DNA of 64,000 nt. Origin: Paenibacillus sp. VTT E-133291 (GTDB lineage Bacteria; Bacillota; Bacilli; Paenibacillales; Paenibacillaceae). Both the position numbers and the translations under genes were made by a program. A model generated the notes under the pieces. The model ran no database searches, was not told the origin of the DNA, and saw nothing but the letters and a program-made list of their open reading frames with translations. Each line of letters begins with the position of its first letter. Within the stretch, counting starts at the first letter, position 1. Shown piece by piece: positions 16,869-24,893 of this stretch. The stretch lies in the NCBI RefSeq assembly GCF_002264395.1, contig NZ_NFVA01000009.1:43770-107769 (forward strand). The letters run 5' to 3'.

Positions 16869-17113
16869 TTAAGCAGGGGCTACTCATACTCTTAGTGCTC
16901 CAGGGTTTGATCGCTACGGCAGCAGAACTGCGTGGAAGGATCTGTTGTTGAACGGCAGCCACTCAACCATCTGTTGCTATTAGACGTAGCCGGCTAGCGG
17001 CGATGTCAAAGTCACAACCTGGACAAGAAGTTGCCATTATAGCTGGTAGTCCAAGATTAGCGGTGGAAGTGTGTAGGGGTATGCAAGTAGGAAAGATTAA
17101 GTTCTCTTTTTGA
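16856..17113 (+). pseudogene. Degenerate reading frame or structured RNA in a 680-nt gene-poor gap
   Basis: From ATG 16856 a plus frame encodes GLLILLVLQGLIATAAELRG, meets an in-frame TGA at 16949-16951, and continues to TGA 17111-17113 with protein-like sequence (GQEVAIIAGSPRLAVEV). It could be a gene broken by one stop. The local GC is higher than the flanks and several short inverted repeats (GGCTAC/GTAGCC) also allow a structured RNA. The rest of 16608-17287 shows nothing else that I can support. Confidence 0.35.
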
Positions 17114-17287
17114 ACGAGGACTCTACAATGATACAACAGCCATATAATATGACCTTCTGACTTCAATATATTAGTATATATTAATGCATGAACAGTCTCA
17201 AAAAAATTTAGTTGAACTAAGGAATTTTTAACGTCTCTATATTTCCGCGTAAAATATTTATACAGAATACGAAGGAGGTTATAAGGC

Positions 17288-17593
17288 GTGAATAAACAGG
17301 ACATAGCAAATGTAATAGAACTTTGTTTTGACATTTCAGTTCAAATCCATCGAAGTCAAGAAAAGGTATTGAAGGTTTTGAGAGCTTATAGAAAAGGGGA
17401 GGATAACTATTCTGATACGTTGGCTGACGAGATCATTAATAAAATATTCGAAATTATCAGACTGATCTCAGTGAATTGGCCAAATGAAGGAGATACAGAA
17501 TACGACCTGATTTGGGATTGTATGTTTGGTCGGATTAAACAAAATAAGATTAAGCAAGAGCTTATAGACAAGTTGCTATCTTCTGTAGTTTGA
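17288..17593 (+). CDS. Small hypothetical protein
   Basis: This 101-residue, helical, Lys/Glu-rich protein starts at GTG with AAGGAGG about 8 nt upstream. It has no cysteine cluster, membrane segment or recognisable family. It stands alone: a gene-poor gap precedes it and a large hairpin follows it. Confidence 0.55.
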   Translation: MNKQDIANVIELCFDISVQIHRSQEKVLKVLRAYRKGEDNYSDTLADEIINKIFEIIRLISVNWPNEGDTEYDLIWDCMFGRIKQNKIKQELIDKLLSSVV

Positions 17594-17657
17594 AGTAATA
17601 TTCACCTATTAAATATCATTATTTACCGAATAAAGATTTTACTGCAAGGTATTCACG

Positions 17658-17765
17658 AAAAAGCTCAAATTGTTATGGGAACATTCACCTTACTAATCCT
17701 TTTTCCAGTGGGTTAAGACAGGTATTGAATAATCAGTTATTTTTAATAACAAGATTGAGCTTTTT
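17658..17765 (+). ncRNA. Large hairpin enclosing about 70 nt, possible small RNA or elaborate terminator
   Basis: AAAAAGCTCAA-A-TTGTTAT (17658-17676) pairs with ATAACAA-GA-TTGAGCTTTTT (17746-17765), giving about 18 bp. The right arm runs into a T run. It lies in the 328-nt gap 17594-17921, which otherwise holds only a short remnant-like frame near 17810-17890. Confidence 0.45.
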
Positions 17766-17921
17766 ACTACTCTTCACAATGTTGGGCCGAGTACGAAATC
17801 GTTCTTCTTAACCACCTTCGCTGCATAAGATTCGACCAAGATATAAAAAGGGTGTGGATGGCTTCCAATACATTGAATTTGGGAATGTATGATATACGTA
17901 AGATAAATTGGAGGAGATCGT

Positions 17922-18428
17922 TTGTTTAAATACCAAAAAACAAGCTATGAAAGTATTTATGAATGGATGTCTAATAATCCAGATGCTAGTTGCTTTTATT
18001 GTGGTAAAAAAAGAGAAGACGACGAAATGGCACATAGTTTCTTCCCTGTGGGTAATGTAGGGATATGTAAGCTTTGTATGATGGACTTTCGTATTGGACA
18101 TCTTGCTACTGATCGACATGTCGTTGAACGTATCCTTGAAGAAAAGGGATATAAGCGTAAAGTAGATGTACTGAACTGGTTTAGACGGAAAGGGTATCAA
18201 CTTCTGGAAGCTGATGAATTTGGAGAGGGAGAATACAAGGGCACTTCTTTTAACTTCATCAATAATAATGAACAATGGAATGAACTTCAGAAAGAATTAA
18301 TGGCTCAGAGTAAGATGAAATCCGATCAAGTTTTTTGGATTGAAGAAAACGATCGCATAGCAGAACTATCGAATGGCGCAACAAGAATTGAAATCTATAA
18401 TTCCGGAAAAATACACATCGTGTATTGA
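17922..18428 (+). CDS. Zinc-finger hypothetical protein
   Basis: This 168-residue protein starts at TTG with GGAGGAG upstream. A CFYCGKK pair near residue 24 and CKLCMMDF near residue 50 form a likely zinc site resembling ClpX-type or HNH-type zinc knuckles. The rest is mixed helix/strand with no catalytic motif that I can identify. It ends just before a terminator and faces the leftward AbrB-like gene. Confidence 0.6.
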   Translation: MFKYQKTSYESIYEWMSNNPDASCFYCGKKREDDEMAHSFFPVGNVGICKLCMMDFRIGHLATDRHVVERILEEKGYKRKVDVLNWFRRKGYQLLEADEFGEGEYKGTSFNFINNNEQWNELQKELMAQSKMKSDQVFWIEENDRIAELSNGATRIEIYNSGKIHIVY

Positions 18429-18535
18429 TGTTTTTTTGAGTGAATAAATTTATAAACTCGTAAAAGAGTATGTACATGTGGTAGCACTTGGATACTGCCA
18501 ATGTACAACTGCTGGGAACACGTGCAGAAGAAGGA

Positions 18536-18566
18536 GGGAGACTCGGTGATACCGGTCTCCCTTTTT
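18536..18566 (+). terminator. Intrinsic terminator
   Basis: GGGAGAC pairs with GTCTCCC, with a nested CGGT/ACCG helix, and is followed by TTTTT. Confidence 0.85.
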
Positions 18567-18572
18567 CCAATT

Positions 18573-19328
18573 TCAATTCATCTCTTCAAGGGCTGATGCA
18601 AAAACTGATCTTTTGCCGCGAAACCAACTTCGTATCTCTTTTTTAGCATCTTCTGTCTTCACAAGGGTTAGGATCTCGTTTAATAAGACATCGCTTGGTG
18701 TCTGAAATAATTTGATATCGGAGATTGAATTTGGTGAAAATTCTTCGATAACTCTCAATTGATAATAGTCCTGCATGCGGTCTAATAGATGCTGCGGGTA
18801 TTCCTTGCTAAACATTCTGACCTGAGGATAAAGACGCGGCGTAATTTCCCCAGTAGTCGGTTCGAAATCATCCCATGAATAATTCACCGCGATTCCGTAC
18901 ACACGAGATTGCCCAATGAGCCGTAAAAACTGGTCCTGAAACTTTTCCACTTCAATAACTCCAGTCTCTCTGCAGACAGCACATTTATGATTTTCGATAT
19001 TTCCTGCGCCGGAACAAATCGGGCACTTGTAAGTATCGAGTTTTTTTTTGAAATAGACATATTTCTGATCATCAGAATAACCAAATTCGATGGTGTCTCC
19101 GGCCTCAATTTCGAATAAATCTCGAATTTTCACAGGGATTGTAAGTTGGTTTTCACTCAGTAGTGGTGCGGTGATCACCTTGTCATGAAGCTTTGTTTTT
19201 GAAATCCAGATTTTGTGATTGTTTTCGTCGACATGTAGAAATAAAAGTTCTCCCTCTTTTAGCCCACCTAATTTTTTTATCCAATCAACCGGGAAAAAAA
19301 TCTGTCCTTTTTTGCTGACCTTCGCCAC
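18573..19328 (-). CDS. AbrB/SpoVT-family regulator with two DNA-binding folds and a zinc knuckle
   Basis: Two swapped-hairpin AbrB-type domains lie in tandem. The first (residues about 1-45) contains VSKKGQIFFPVDWIKKLG. The second (about 50-95) contains LSENQLTIPVKIRDLFEIEAGD. A DnaJ-like zinc knuckle (CPICSGAG and CAVCRETG, about 100-125) follows, then a domain of about 120 residues that I do not recognise. The gene is read leftward against nearly all neighbours. A 17-bp inverted repeat lies just upstream of its start and is a likely autoregulatory operator. The SD AGGGAGG is at the inner edge of that repeat. Confidence 0.8.
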   Translation of the reverse strand: MAKVSKKGQIFFPVDWIKKLGGLKEGELLFLHVDENNHKIWISKTKLHDKVITAPLLSENQLTIPVKIRDLFEIEAGDTIEFGYSDDQKYVYFKKKLDTYKCPICSGAGNIENHKCAVCRETGVIEVEKFQDQFLRLIGQSRVYGIAVNYSWDDFEPTTGEITPRLYPQVRMFSKEYPQHLLDRMQDYYQLRVIEEFSPNSISDIKLFQTPSDVLLNEILTLVKTEDAKKEIRSWFRGKRSVFASALEEMN

Positions 19329-19338
19329 ATTGATTCCT

Positions 19339-19390
19339 CCCTTACTTTCCCTTACTTTTCTATATAATTAAATGTAAGGGAAAGTAAGGG
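19339..19390. promoter_or_regulatory. 17-bp palindromic operator upstream of the AbrB-like gene
   Basis: The arms 19339-19355 and 19374-19390 are perfect reverse complements, each containing two copies of a CCCTTAC/GTAAGGG unit. The 18-nt centre is A/T-rich (TATATAATTA), consistent with a promoter -10 for the leftward gene. An operator for the neighbouring regulator is inferred. Confidence 0.7.
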
Positions 19391-19461
19391 AGATGTCAAT
19401 GATATATATTTTGTTAGAATCCAATAGTTATTATAAACATCAAGGAATTTCTGCTAATCAG

Positions 19462-19716
19462 CTATTTCCGGTTCGTACAGTCTGCGCATTCGTGCGGATC
19501 CAGAAGACTAAGTAACATCTCCCGCTCCTGGTAACTCAAACAATGCCGACTCTTACAACCAATGAAACAACCAGTATCCGCATTTAGGGTCACTGCCGTA
19601 ATCTCATACTGCCCGTTTCGGGTCTAATATTGCTGGATTTCAAGTTTACGTCCGGAACTTGCAGATCTATTAAAATTACATAGCTCTAGCTGAACAAAAC
19701 CTAAAAGTATTAAACA
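19462..19716 (-). pseudogene. Broken small gene on the minus strand
   Basis: A minus-strand frame of about 85 codons (QLELCNFNRSASSGRKLEIQ upstream; ITAVTLNADTGCFIGCKSRH downstream) is interrupted by one in-frame TAG at 19624-19626 and ends at 19462-19464. Paired cysteines (CFIGC, HECADC) suggest a zinc protein. No start with an SD is visible. The rest of the 19391-19943 gap is A/T-rich with only a small palindrome. Confidence 0.5.
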
Positions 19717-19894
19717 AATATCTGATCGCAACTGTTTATATATTATTACCTATACTCATAATGTTAATGGTGAAGTCTTAGAGTACTATGTTCACTAATT
19801 ACCCAATTTGAATTATATTTTGTATTTTCTACATAAATCGGTAGGGATAAAAGTAAATATATAATTAGGGATATTTCATTATCTATAACTTAGC

Positions 19895-19908
19895 GATATT
19901 GCAATATC
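19895..19908. promoter_or_regulatory. 14-bp palindrome, possible antitoxin operator
   Basis: GATATTGCAATATC is a perfect palindrome 45 nt upstream of the antitoxin-like gene. A half-site-like GATATTTC lies 25 nt further up. Antitoxins of such pairs often bind their own promoter. Confidence 0.45.
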
Positions 19909-19952
19909 TCAAACAATACTTTAGAATGGAGGAATAAAAGGAGATGAATCTT

Positions 19953-20714
19953 ATGAGTAAAGCTCTTTTCGATCTTACCCAGCAACAAATCAATATGGGA
20001 TATGAAGAACGGAATGAAGGAATTATTGAAAAAGAAACAGAATTTCTCTTCAATATGATCTACAAGACGTTCTTGGTTGCCTTTTCAGATAAAGTAATTG
20101 GGATCAAAATGGATATGCAAGTGCTAAGTCTATCGCAAAACTATCTCTTCTCAGAGGAACATAAAGGAAATTTAATGAAGTGGCTTAATCGTTTCTCTCA
20201 AATGGAGCATCCCGCGTCAGATTTAGATTTTGGAAAACTCAAAATAGATTTTGAAATTTGGTATACGCAACTTGGCGGACAAAACATCGAATTTGTCTTC
20301 TCTAGTAACTATCTTTTGACAACGTCTCAAGCAGCAAAAGCATTAAATATTTCACAAGTCACAGTACAAAAATATATAAAGCAAGGCCTAGACTGTGTTA
20401 ATACAGAAAAGCATCGGAAAATCCCAAAGTATGCTATAGAACTTCTGAAAGATCCTATTTATGGTTTACGCATGCAGATTCTTGCACAGGAAAAGAAGAA
20501 AGGTACTAAGTCAAAAGAGGAACGAGCAAAAGAAATTGCGCTAGAACTCATGGAACTTCAATTGAAATATAAAGCTAAAACGATTAAGGAAGCTTTTGCA
20601 GATTATGATGGTGATGAAATGGACGATCCTACCGACTACCATCGATGGTTAGACCTAGACGAAGAATTAGCTGAGATCATGAAACTCAGCGGAGGTATAA
20701 ATGACGCTAAGTAG
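19953..20714 (+). CDS. Helix-turn-helix antitoxin (TumA-like) of a toxin-antitoxin pair
   Basis: This protein of about 253 residues carries an excisionase/MerR-type helix-turn-helix in the middle (LLTTSQAAKALNISQVTVQK, about residues 125-150, then KHRKIPKYAI). Helical flanks and an acidic C terminus surround it. It overlaps the following TumE-like toxin gene by 14 nt, typical of coupled pairs. AAAGGAG is spaced 9 nt from ATG 19953; the ATG at 19944 is too close. It probably neutralises the toxin and represses the operon; this is inferred from arrangement and domain. Confidence 0.65.
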   Translation: MSKALFDLTQQQINMGYEERNEGIIEKETEFLFNMIYKTFLVAFSDKVIGIKMDMQVLSLSQNYLFSEEHKGNLMKWLNRFSQMEHPASDLDFGKLKIDFEIWYTQLGGQNIEFVFSSNYLLTTSQAAKALNISQVTVQKYIKQGLDCVNTEKHRKIPKYAIELLKDPIYGLRMQILAQEKKKGTKSKEERAKEIALELMELQLKYKAKTIKEAFADYDGDEMDDPTDYHRWLDLDEELAEIMKLSGGINDAK

Positions 20715-21207
20715 GCTAGAGCAATTAGCACAAAAAAAACTCTTACCAGCAGAGCTCATGGATATTACAGATCGATTCGGTCATTTACTGGAGACCTATT
20801 CTAATGTACCAGGAAACGAAGGCATATATGGTATTTACAAAAGAAATACAAATAAGTTAGATGTGCTTTTCCCATTAAAAGAACATCCGGTTCACGGTAT
20901 TACGGGGTTACATGCATTAGAGTCTTATGATGACGCTGGTTATGTTAGAAGGTACACTTATAGTTGGAAAATTATCATTCCAAAGATGGGCGTGAGTTTG
21001 CACCATATATCCGCGTGGGGTAACGATCCCCACGATTCACCAGATACACCTGAAGAATTTAAAATAGTAACTGAACCTCATCACCATCATCATATTCCTG
21101 GTGATCGCAAACGAAGAAAAGAGAATTGGGATGTGCATACCCTAGAAGAGGCATTTGCTTTCGTAGCGCCTTATATACTTAGTGGTGCCGAATATAAAGG
21201 TTGCTAA
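20701..21207 (+). CDS. TumE-family toxin (DUF6516-like)
   Basis: The protein shows the family pattern: a central YTYSWKIII strand, then a NDPHDSP segment, EFKIVTEPHHHHH (the family's F-PHHKH box) and a short helix (VHTLEEAFAFV). These are traits of TumE-like toxins paired with helix-turn-helix antitoxins. The gene overlaps the antitoxin gene and a terminator follows directly. The five-histidine run is natural sequence within the motif. The biochemical activity of this copy is unknown. Confidence 0.7.
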   Translation: MTLSRLEQLAQKKLLPAELMDITDRFGHLLETYSNVPGNEGIYGIYKRNTNKLDVLFPLKEHPVHGITGLHALESYDDAGYVRRYTYSWKIIIPKMGVSLHHISAWGNDPHDSPDTPEEFKIVTEPHHHHHIPGDRKRRKENWDVHTLEEAFAFVAPYILSGAEYKGC

Positions 21208-21214
21208 CTAGAAT

Positions 21215-21241
21215 GACCGTCCTAATGGCGGTCTTTTTTTC
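21215..21241 (+). terminator. Terminator of the toxin-antitoxin operon
   Basis: GACCG pairs with CGGTC around a 9-nt loop and is followed by TTTTTTT. Confidence 0.8.
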
Positions 21242-21368
21242 TAGGGATAGCTATTATCGTTTTAACCAATTCATTTCCGCCCCGACTAAATTTGGGCTTT
21301 ATTCCTTAATTCAAGCATGATAGAATGAGGTATATTCTTTACTTTTAATATCTTTCAGTGCTGTAACA

Positions 21369-21634
21369 CCTGTGGACTCAAATTGTGAAGACAGGGATAA
21401 TAACAGCTCGACGGACTCATTACCTGAAGGACTAGGTTGAGGAGAAAGATTAATGCTGTGTACAGGTCAAATCCGTGAGGACAGCTCAAGTGAAAAAGTT
21501 CAATGGCGCAGACAACACTGCTGTACCTATTAGATTGACTTTTTCTCAGTTGAACTTGCTAAACTAATTAAATGTTATCAATGCCCCTATTAGGGAATCC
21601 AAAGACTATTCCAAATCTGGAATAGTCTTTTTTT
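21369..21634 (+). promoter_or_regulatory. Leader RNA 2 with two GNA/ANG hairpins and terminator
   Basis: Copy 1 (21369-21395) is CCTGT-GGA-CTC with GTG-AAG-ACAGG. Copy 2 (21455-21485) is GCTGT-GTA-CAGG with CCGTG-AGG-ACAGC. ACGGACTC and AAGGACTA boxes and the purine run GAGGAGAAAG lie between them. A perfect terminator (21601-21634) ends the leader 60 nt before the DUF2997 gene. The 21242-21695 interval holds no gene. Confidence 0.7.
21601..21634 (+). terminator. Attenuator-type terminator of leader 2
   Basis: The perfect 12-bp stem AAAGACTATTCC/GGAATAGTCTTT runs into TTTT. Confidence 0.9.
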
Positions 21635-21695
21635 GTTGTTTATCGCTCTTTATAGCGATTCACATATAAAACTCAATCGAAGGGAGAATAACCAC

Positions 21696-21896
21696 ATGAA
21701 TCTGAAAAAAACAATTGAATTTACATTCCCAGTAGACGGATCTATTCAAATCGAGGCAATTGGCTTTCAAGGGATTGGTTGTGAAGCTGCTACAAAAGGT
21801 TATGAAGAAGCTCTGGGAATGATGGTCAAGCGAGAAAAAAAAACAGAGTATCAAATGCAGTTAAAAAACAAAACTATCCAAAAAAATGGTCGTTAA
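21696..21896 (+). CDS. DUF2997 family protein
   Basis: This 66-residue protein matches DUF2997 by eye: a short beta strand with a D/G turn (FTFPVDGSIQIEAIGFQG), then CEAATKGYEEALG. The family usually travels with DUF1257 and a Ycf46-like AAA ATPase, both present 6-7 kb upstream. GGGAGA precedes ATG 21696. It is followed by a radical-SAM gene. The biochemical role is unknown. Confidence 0.75.
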   Translation: MNLKKTIEFTFPVDGSIQIEAIGFQGIGCEAATKGYEEALGMMVKREKKTEYQMQLKNKTIQKNGR

Positions 21897-21907
21897 AAAA
21901 TCAAACT

Positions 21908-21938
21908 GGCGCAGCCTTTGCAGGCTGTGCCTTTATTA
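21908..21938 (+). terminator. Intercistronic terminator
   Basis: GGC-G-CAGCCT pairs with AGGCTG-T-GCC and is followed by TTTATTATT. It lies between the DUF2997 gene and the radical-SAM gene. Confidence 0.65.
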
Positions 21939-21955
21939 TTAAGGAGGTATAAGGT

Positions 21956-22525
21956 ATGAAAATCCATTCCATCACACCGTTCTCATCGGTCAACGGACCC
22001 GGAGAGCGCACTGTCATCCATTTTCAAGGCTGTCGGTTCCAGTGTCCTGGATGCTTTAACCCGGAAACCCATTCACTCGAGAGTGGAACAGAAATGACGT
22101 TAGAGGAGATCATCGATACCATTCCATTTAATATCGATGGAGTTACTATCAGTGGCGGTGAACCTTTTCTTCAGCAAAAGGATTTGTTCGAGCTAGTAGA
22201 TCTATTATTTAAGCAAAATATACCAATCATTATCTTCAGCGGATATTACCGCAAAGAGATTGAAAAGCTGAAGTATGGTCATGAGATACTTTCCAAAATT
22301 GATGCTTTGATTGATGGTCGTTTTGAAGAAAATAGTATTTCTCACACCGGCTTACATGGCAGCGATAATCAAACGGTGCATTTGCTCTCAAATCGATACG
22401 CAATTGAAGATTTTCATATACGGGACATCGAGTTTATTTTCGATGAAACAGGAAAAGTTTCCATCACTGGATTTCCGAATGATGATCTTCTTAGCGCACT
22501 CGTTTCTAACAAAAATAACTCTTAA
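21956..22525 (+). CDS. Radical SAM enzyme, NrdG/activase-like
   Basis: The protein of 189 residues carries the radical-SAM cluster motif Cx3Cx2C (GCRFQCPGCFN, about residues 24-34), followed by DGVTISGGEPFLQ, the SAM-binding GGEP segment. Length and order fit the small 4Fe-4S activating-enzyme group (anaerobic ribonucleotide reductase activase-like). No ribonucleotide reductase is visible in the window. Its neighbour is DUF2997, so it may modify a protein in that cluster. AAGGAGGT precedes the ATG. Confidence 0.85.
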   Translation: MKIHSITPFSSVNGPGERTVIHFQGCRFQCPGCFNPETHSLESGTEMTLEEIIDTIPFNIDGVTISGGEPFLQQKDLFELVDLLFKQNIPIIIFSGYYRKEIEKLKYGHEILSKIDALIDGRFEENSISHTGLHGSDNQTVHLLSNRYAIEDFHIRDIEFIFDETGKVSITGFPNDDLLSALVSNKNNS

Positions 22526-22542
22526 TGATAGGGGAGTAGAAA

Positions 22543-23364
22543 ATGAATAAATTCATTATGATTGATAAAGGTGATGACAGAGGAAAGACTCTTAAAGTCA
22601 TAAGTGAGGATAGAGATTATTTGGTTTGTATAGATCAAGAAAACCCTACACAAACCCTCTTATATGAAAAAAGTAAATGTTTCTACATACCGGAATCGGA
22701 CTTTAATTCATTACTGGCAGCAAAGCAGAAAAGCATTAAAGACTGGCAGCATGCTGTAGAAGAACTAATCGCTGACTTTGAAAAGGGAATTAAAATAATA
22801 TTGCCAAATAACGATTATAACATCGAACTTGGGAGAGTTACCAAAGCGCGTGGACCTGGAGCATGTTTTAATTATGAATGGTTTAGCGACGGTGATTCTT
22901 CATTCGCATTCAATACCTCAGTTCCTCTTAATGTGTGTAGCGAAACTGGAGTAGAAGTATATCTAAAATGCTGGTTTGCAGTGGATAATGATATACATGT
23001 TTTTCACTTTGTGGCCACAGATGAAGATGTAGGGAGTAAAAATTATTTTCTACTCACATACGAAGAGGAGTATCACGCTCGGACAACAGAATGGGTAGTC
23101 AAAGAAAGTAACACTAAAAACCCGAGGTTAACTTTCAATAAAGCAATAACGGCTTACTATGAAAATCAGAAAAATAAGGAATTGAGAATTGCAATTTACT
23201 ACGGAAATCGTTTCGAAAGATATACAACTTTCGAAGAACTTCTAGAAGAATCTTATGACAAAGATAAAGCGCAAATGATTATATCTGACCTAAAAAGAAC
23301 TGGAGTCTGTGCACGTCCAATTAAAGGGAGTATTGAAGCAGTTTATTATAAAATAGTTCCTTAA
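22543..23364 (+). CDS. Hypothetical protein
   Basis: This 273-residue, beta-rich, acidic protein has repeated aromatic strands (YLKCWFAVDNDIHVFHFVA; NYFLLTYEEEYHARTTEW). It starts 17 nt after the radical-SAM gene and is probably in its operon. No family is recognised. There are few cysteines and no membrane segment. Confidence 0.55.
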   Translation: MNKFIMIDKGDDRGKTLKVISEDRDYLVCIDQENPTQTLLYEKSKCFYIPESDFNSLLAAKQKSIKDWQHAVEELIADFEKGIKIILPNNDYNIELGRVTKARGPGACFNYEWFSDGDSSFAFNTSVPLNVCSETGVEVYLKCWFAVDNDIHVFHFVATDEDVGSKNYFLLTYEEEYHARTTEWVVKESNTKNPRLTFNKAITAYYENQKNKELRIAIYYGNRFERYTTFEELLEESYDKDKAQMIISDLKRTGVCARPIKGSIEAVYYKIVP

Positions 23365-23463
23365 GGCTTCTTAGGCTAGGACAGATAGGACAGCGTGTAC
23401 ATCCGCTTTGGGGTCTGCAGGTTTAATGCTGATTAAAAATCAAATCACGATATGAGAGGATAG

Positions 23464-24156
23464 ATGAAAATGATAAATTATGGGGAAAAAACTGCTATTG
23501 AAAGTTCCTGCTGGGGTAAAAACTGGAAACCTGTTCAATTCCCTTTTGGTATGGATGCTAAATTTGAAGTTTTGGTCGATCATAACGGACAAACCATACA
23601 AGAATATTTTTCTGACTATCGACAATTGGGATTGCCTCAAATAAGTTCTGAATATCAAATGATCCAAGGTCTAGTTCCAGAAAAAATTTATAAAGGTGAT
23701 AGAACCGGGGAATCTCTCATGGAGAACTTAATCATTTTTAAAATCAGCAATGACCAATGGTGGTGTCTTTCTACTTACGAAAATTCTTTGGGAACAAAAT
23801 TCCAAAAAGAAATGATTAACTATCTTGGTAGTGAACAAGTCAATAAGTATAATACTCTCCTGGAGGAACTGAAAGAGAGTTATGTAAATCGAACTCTAGG
23901 AGACATAATTAAATATTCTACTAATTCACTGCTAGCAACTAGAAGCAGTTACCTCTCCCTTAATAGACAAGTTGCTGGATTCTATGTTTCTGAGCAGTCT
24001 GATGACAGAGATGTTTTATTTGTAAAATTCGGTAACAGTGAAAGATTGACAACATTTCCGTTGAAGAAATCAAATTTATCAAATGAAAACAGAAGAATGT
24101 TAATCGATACCAAGGCTAAAAGTAATCTCTTTTGGAGGCTAGTATCTGCGTGTTAA
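23464..24156 (+). CDS. Hypothetical protein
   Basis: This 230-residue protein has an N-terminal SSCWGKNWKPVQFPFG segment and a Trp-rich strand (NDQWWCLSTYENS). GAGAGG lies 5 nt before ATG 23464. It probably continues the operon from 21.7 kb. No family or catalytic motif is recognised. Confidence 0.55.
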   Translation: MKMINYGEKTAIESSCWGKNWKPVQFPFGMDAKFEVLVDHNGQTIQEYFSDYRQLGLPQISSEYQMIQGLVPEKIYKGDRTGESLMENLIIFKISNDQWWCLSTYENSLGTKFQKEMINYLGSEQVNKYNTLLEELKESYVNRTLGDIIKYSTNSLLATRSSYLSLNRQVAGFYVSEQSDDRDVLFVKFGNSERLTTFPLKKSNLSNENRRMLIDTKAKSNLFWRLVSAC

Positions 24157-24242
24157 AACATACTATTCTATCTAAATAAAGCGTTGTAAAATAATAACTT
24201 CATTCTCAGCGGATTATAATAATCAGAAGAGCGAGGTACAGC

Positions 24243-24470
24243 ATGCTTAAATTACACGATTGGATTTTGTTGCGCGCGATGTTTGACATCGAAATGTCCG
24301 ATGGAATATTGGAAAAAAATGAGAAAAAAATTCGACAGCATATAAATGATAAATACTCCTATGAAATGAATAATGGTTTCTTTGAGGACGAACCTATTAA
24401 TACTGATCGGTTACACATTGATCATAACAAAGATATTAATAATGAGGAATTGATTGACCGCTTACTCTAG
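24243..24470 (+). CDS. Small hypothetical protein
   Basis: This 75-residue acidic protein (net negative, Asp/Asn-rich C-terminal half) has GAGCGAGG upstream of its ATG. It sits alone before leader RNA 3 and is not recognised. It is plausible as a gene because of its ribosome site and clean frame. Confidence 0.45.
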   Translation: MLKLHDWILLRAMFDIEMSDGILEKNEKKIRQHINDKYSYEMNNGFFEDEPINTDRLHIDHNKDINNEELIDRLL

Positions 24471-24554
24471 CAATACATTATTGTTGTATAGAAGCATTGT
24501 ATCAGTTAAAATAATACCATAATCTAAATTTCCTCTCATGCAATTACGATCTGA

Positions 24555-24857
24555 GTTATGCACGTATATTACGAAGATAACCTTAGTAGATCGCAAAGCG
24601 GATAATCTCTAATATTAGAGTTTAGATGCATGTGGAGATTCGTGGACATCTATGGCTGAAAAGCTATTACTGGTGATGACGTGAGTTATAAGTATTTCTT
24701 TTTTGGCGATGTGTCATAAACTGATGCTTTTGCTTTTATAAAAGAAATATTTTGGTTTTTCTGAAATGGAAGAAAAAAATTTAAGATAACCCATTAGGGA
24801 TACAAAAGAGACTAATTTGAGCTGATTTTATTCAGACATTTTAGTCTCTTTTTTTTG
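24555..24857 (+). promoter_or_regulatory. Leader RNA 3 with one clear GNA/ANG hairpin and terminator
   Basis: Copy 1 (24555-24581) is GTTAT-GCA-CGTA with TACG-AAG-ATAAC, with stem sequence close to leader 1 copy 1. A second hairpin (TAGATG...CATCTA, 24632-24653) occupies the place of copy 2 but lacks the ANG strand. A GGAC box lies at 24643-24646. The terminator 24806-24857 follows. A possible promoter is TTGTAT-17-TAATCT around 24499-24527. No gene is seen in 24471-24893. Confidence 0.6.
24806..24857 (+). terminator. Attenuator-type terminator of leader 3
   Basis: AGAGACTAA pairs with TTAGTCTCT around an inner CTGA/TCAG helix and is followed by a run of T. Confidence 0.85.
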
Positions 24858-24893
24858 TCTATAAGAATCAAAAACCAATAGGAGGGTACTCAA

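Noticed and set aside
16963..17334. A 123-codon leftward frame
   Set aside because: It overlaps the start and SD of the gene at 17288, has no SD of its own and follows a zone where several frames are open by composition.
21070..21120. The five-histidine run as an engineered tag
   Set aside because: It falls exactly at the conserved F-PHHKH-type box of TumE-like toxins and lies inside the coding sequence, not at an end.
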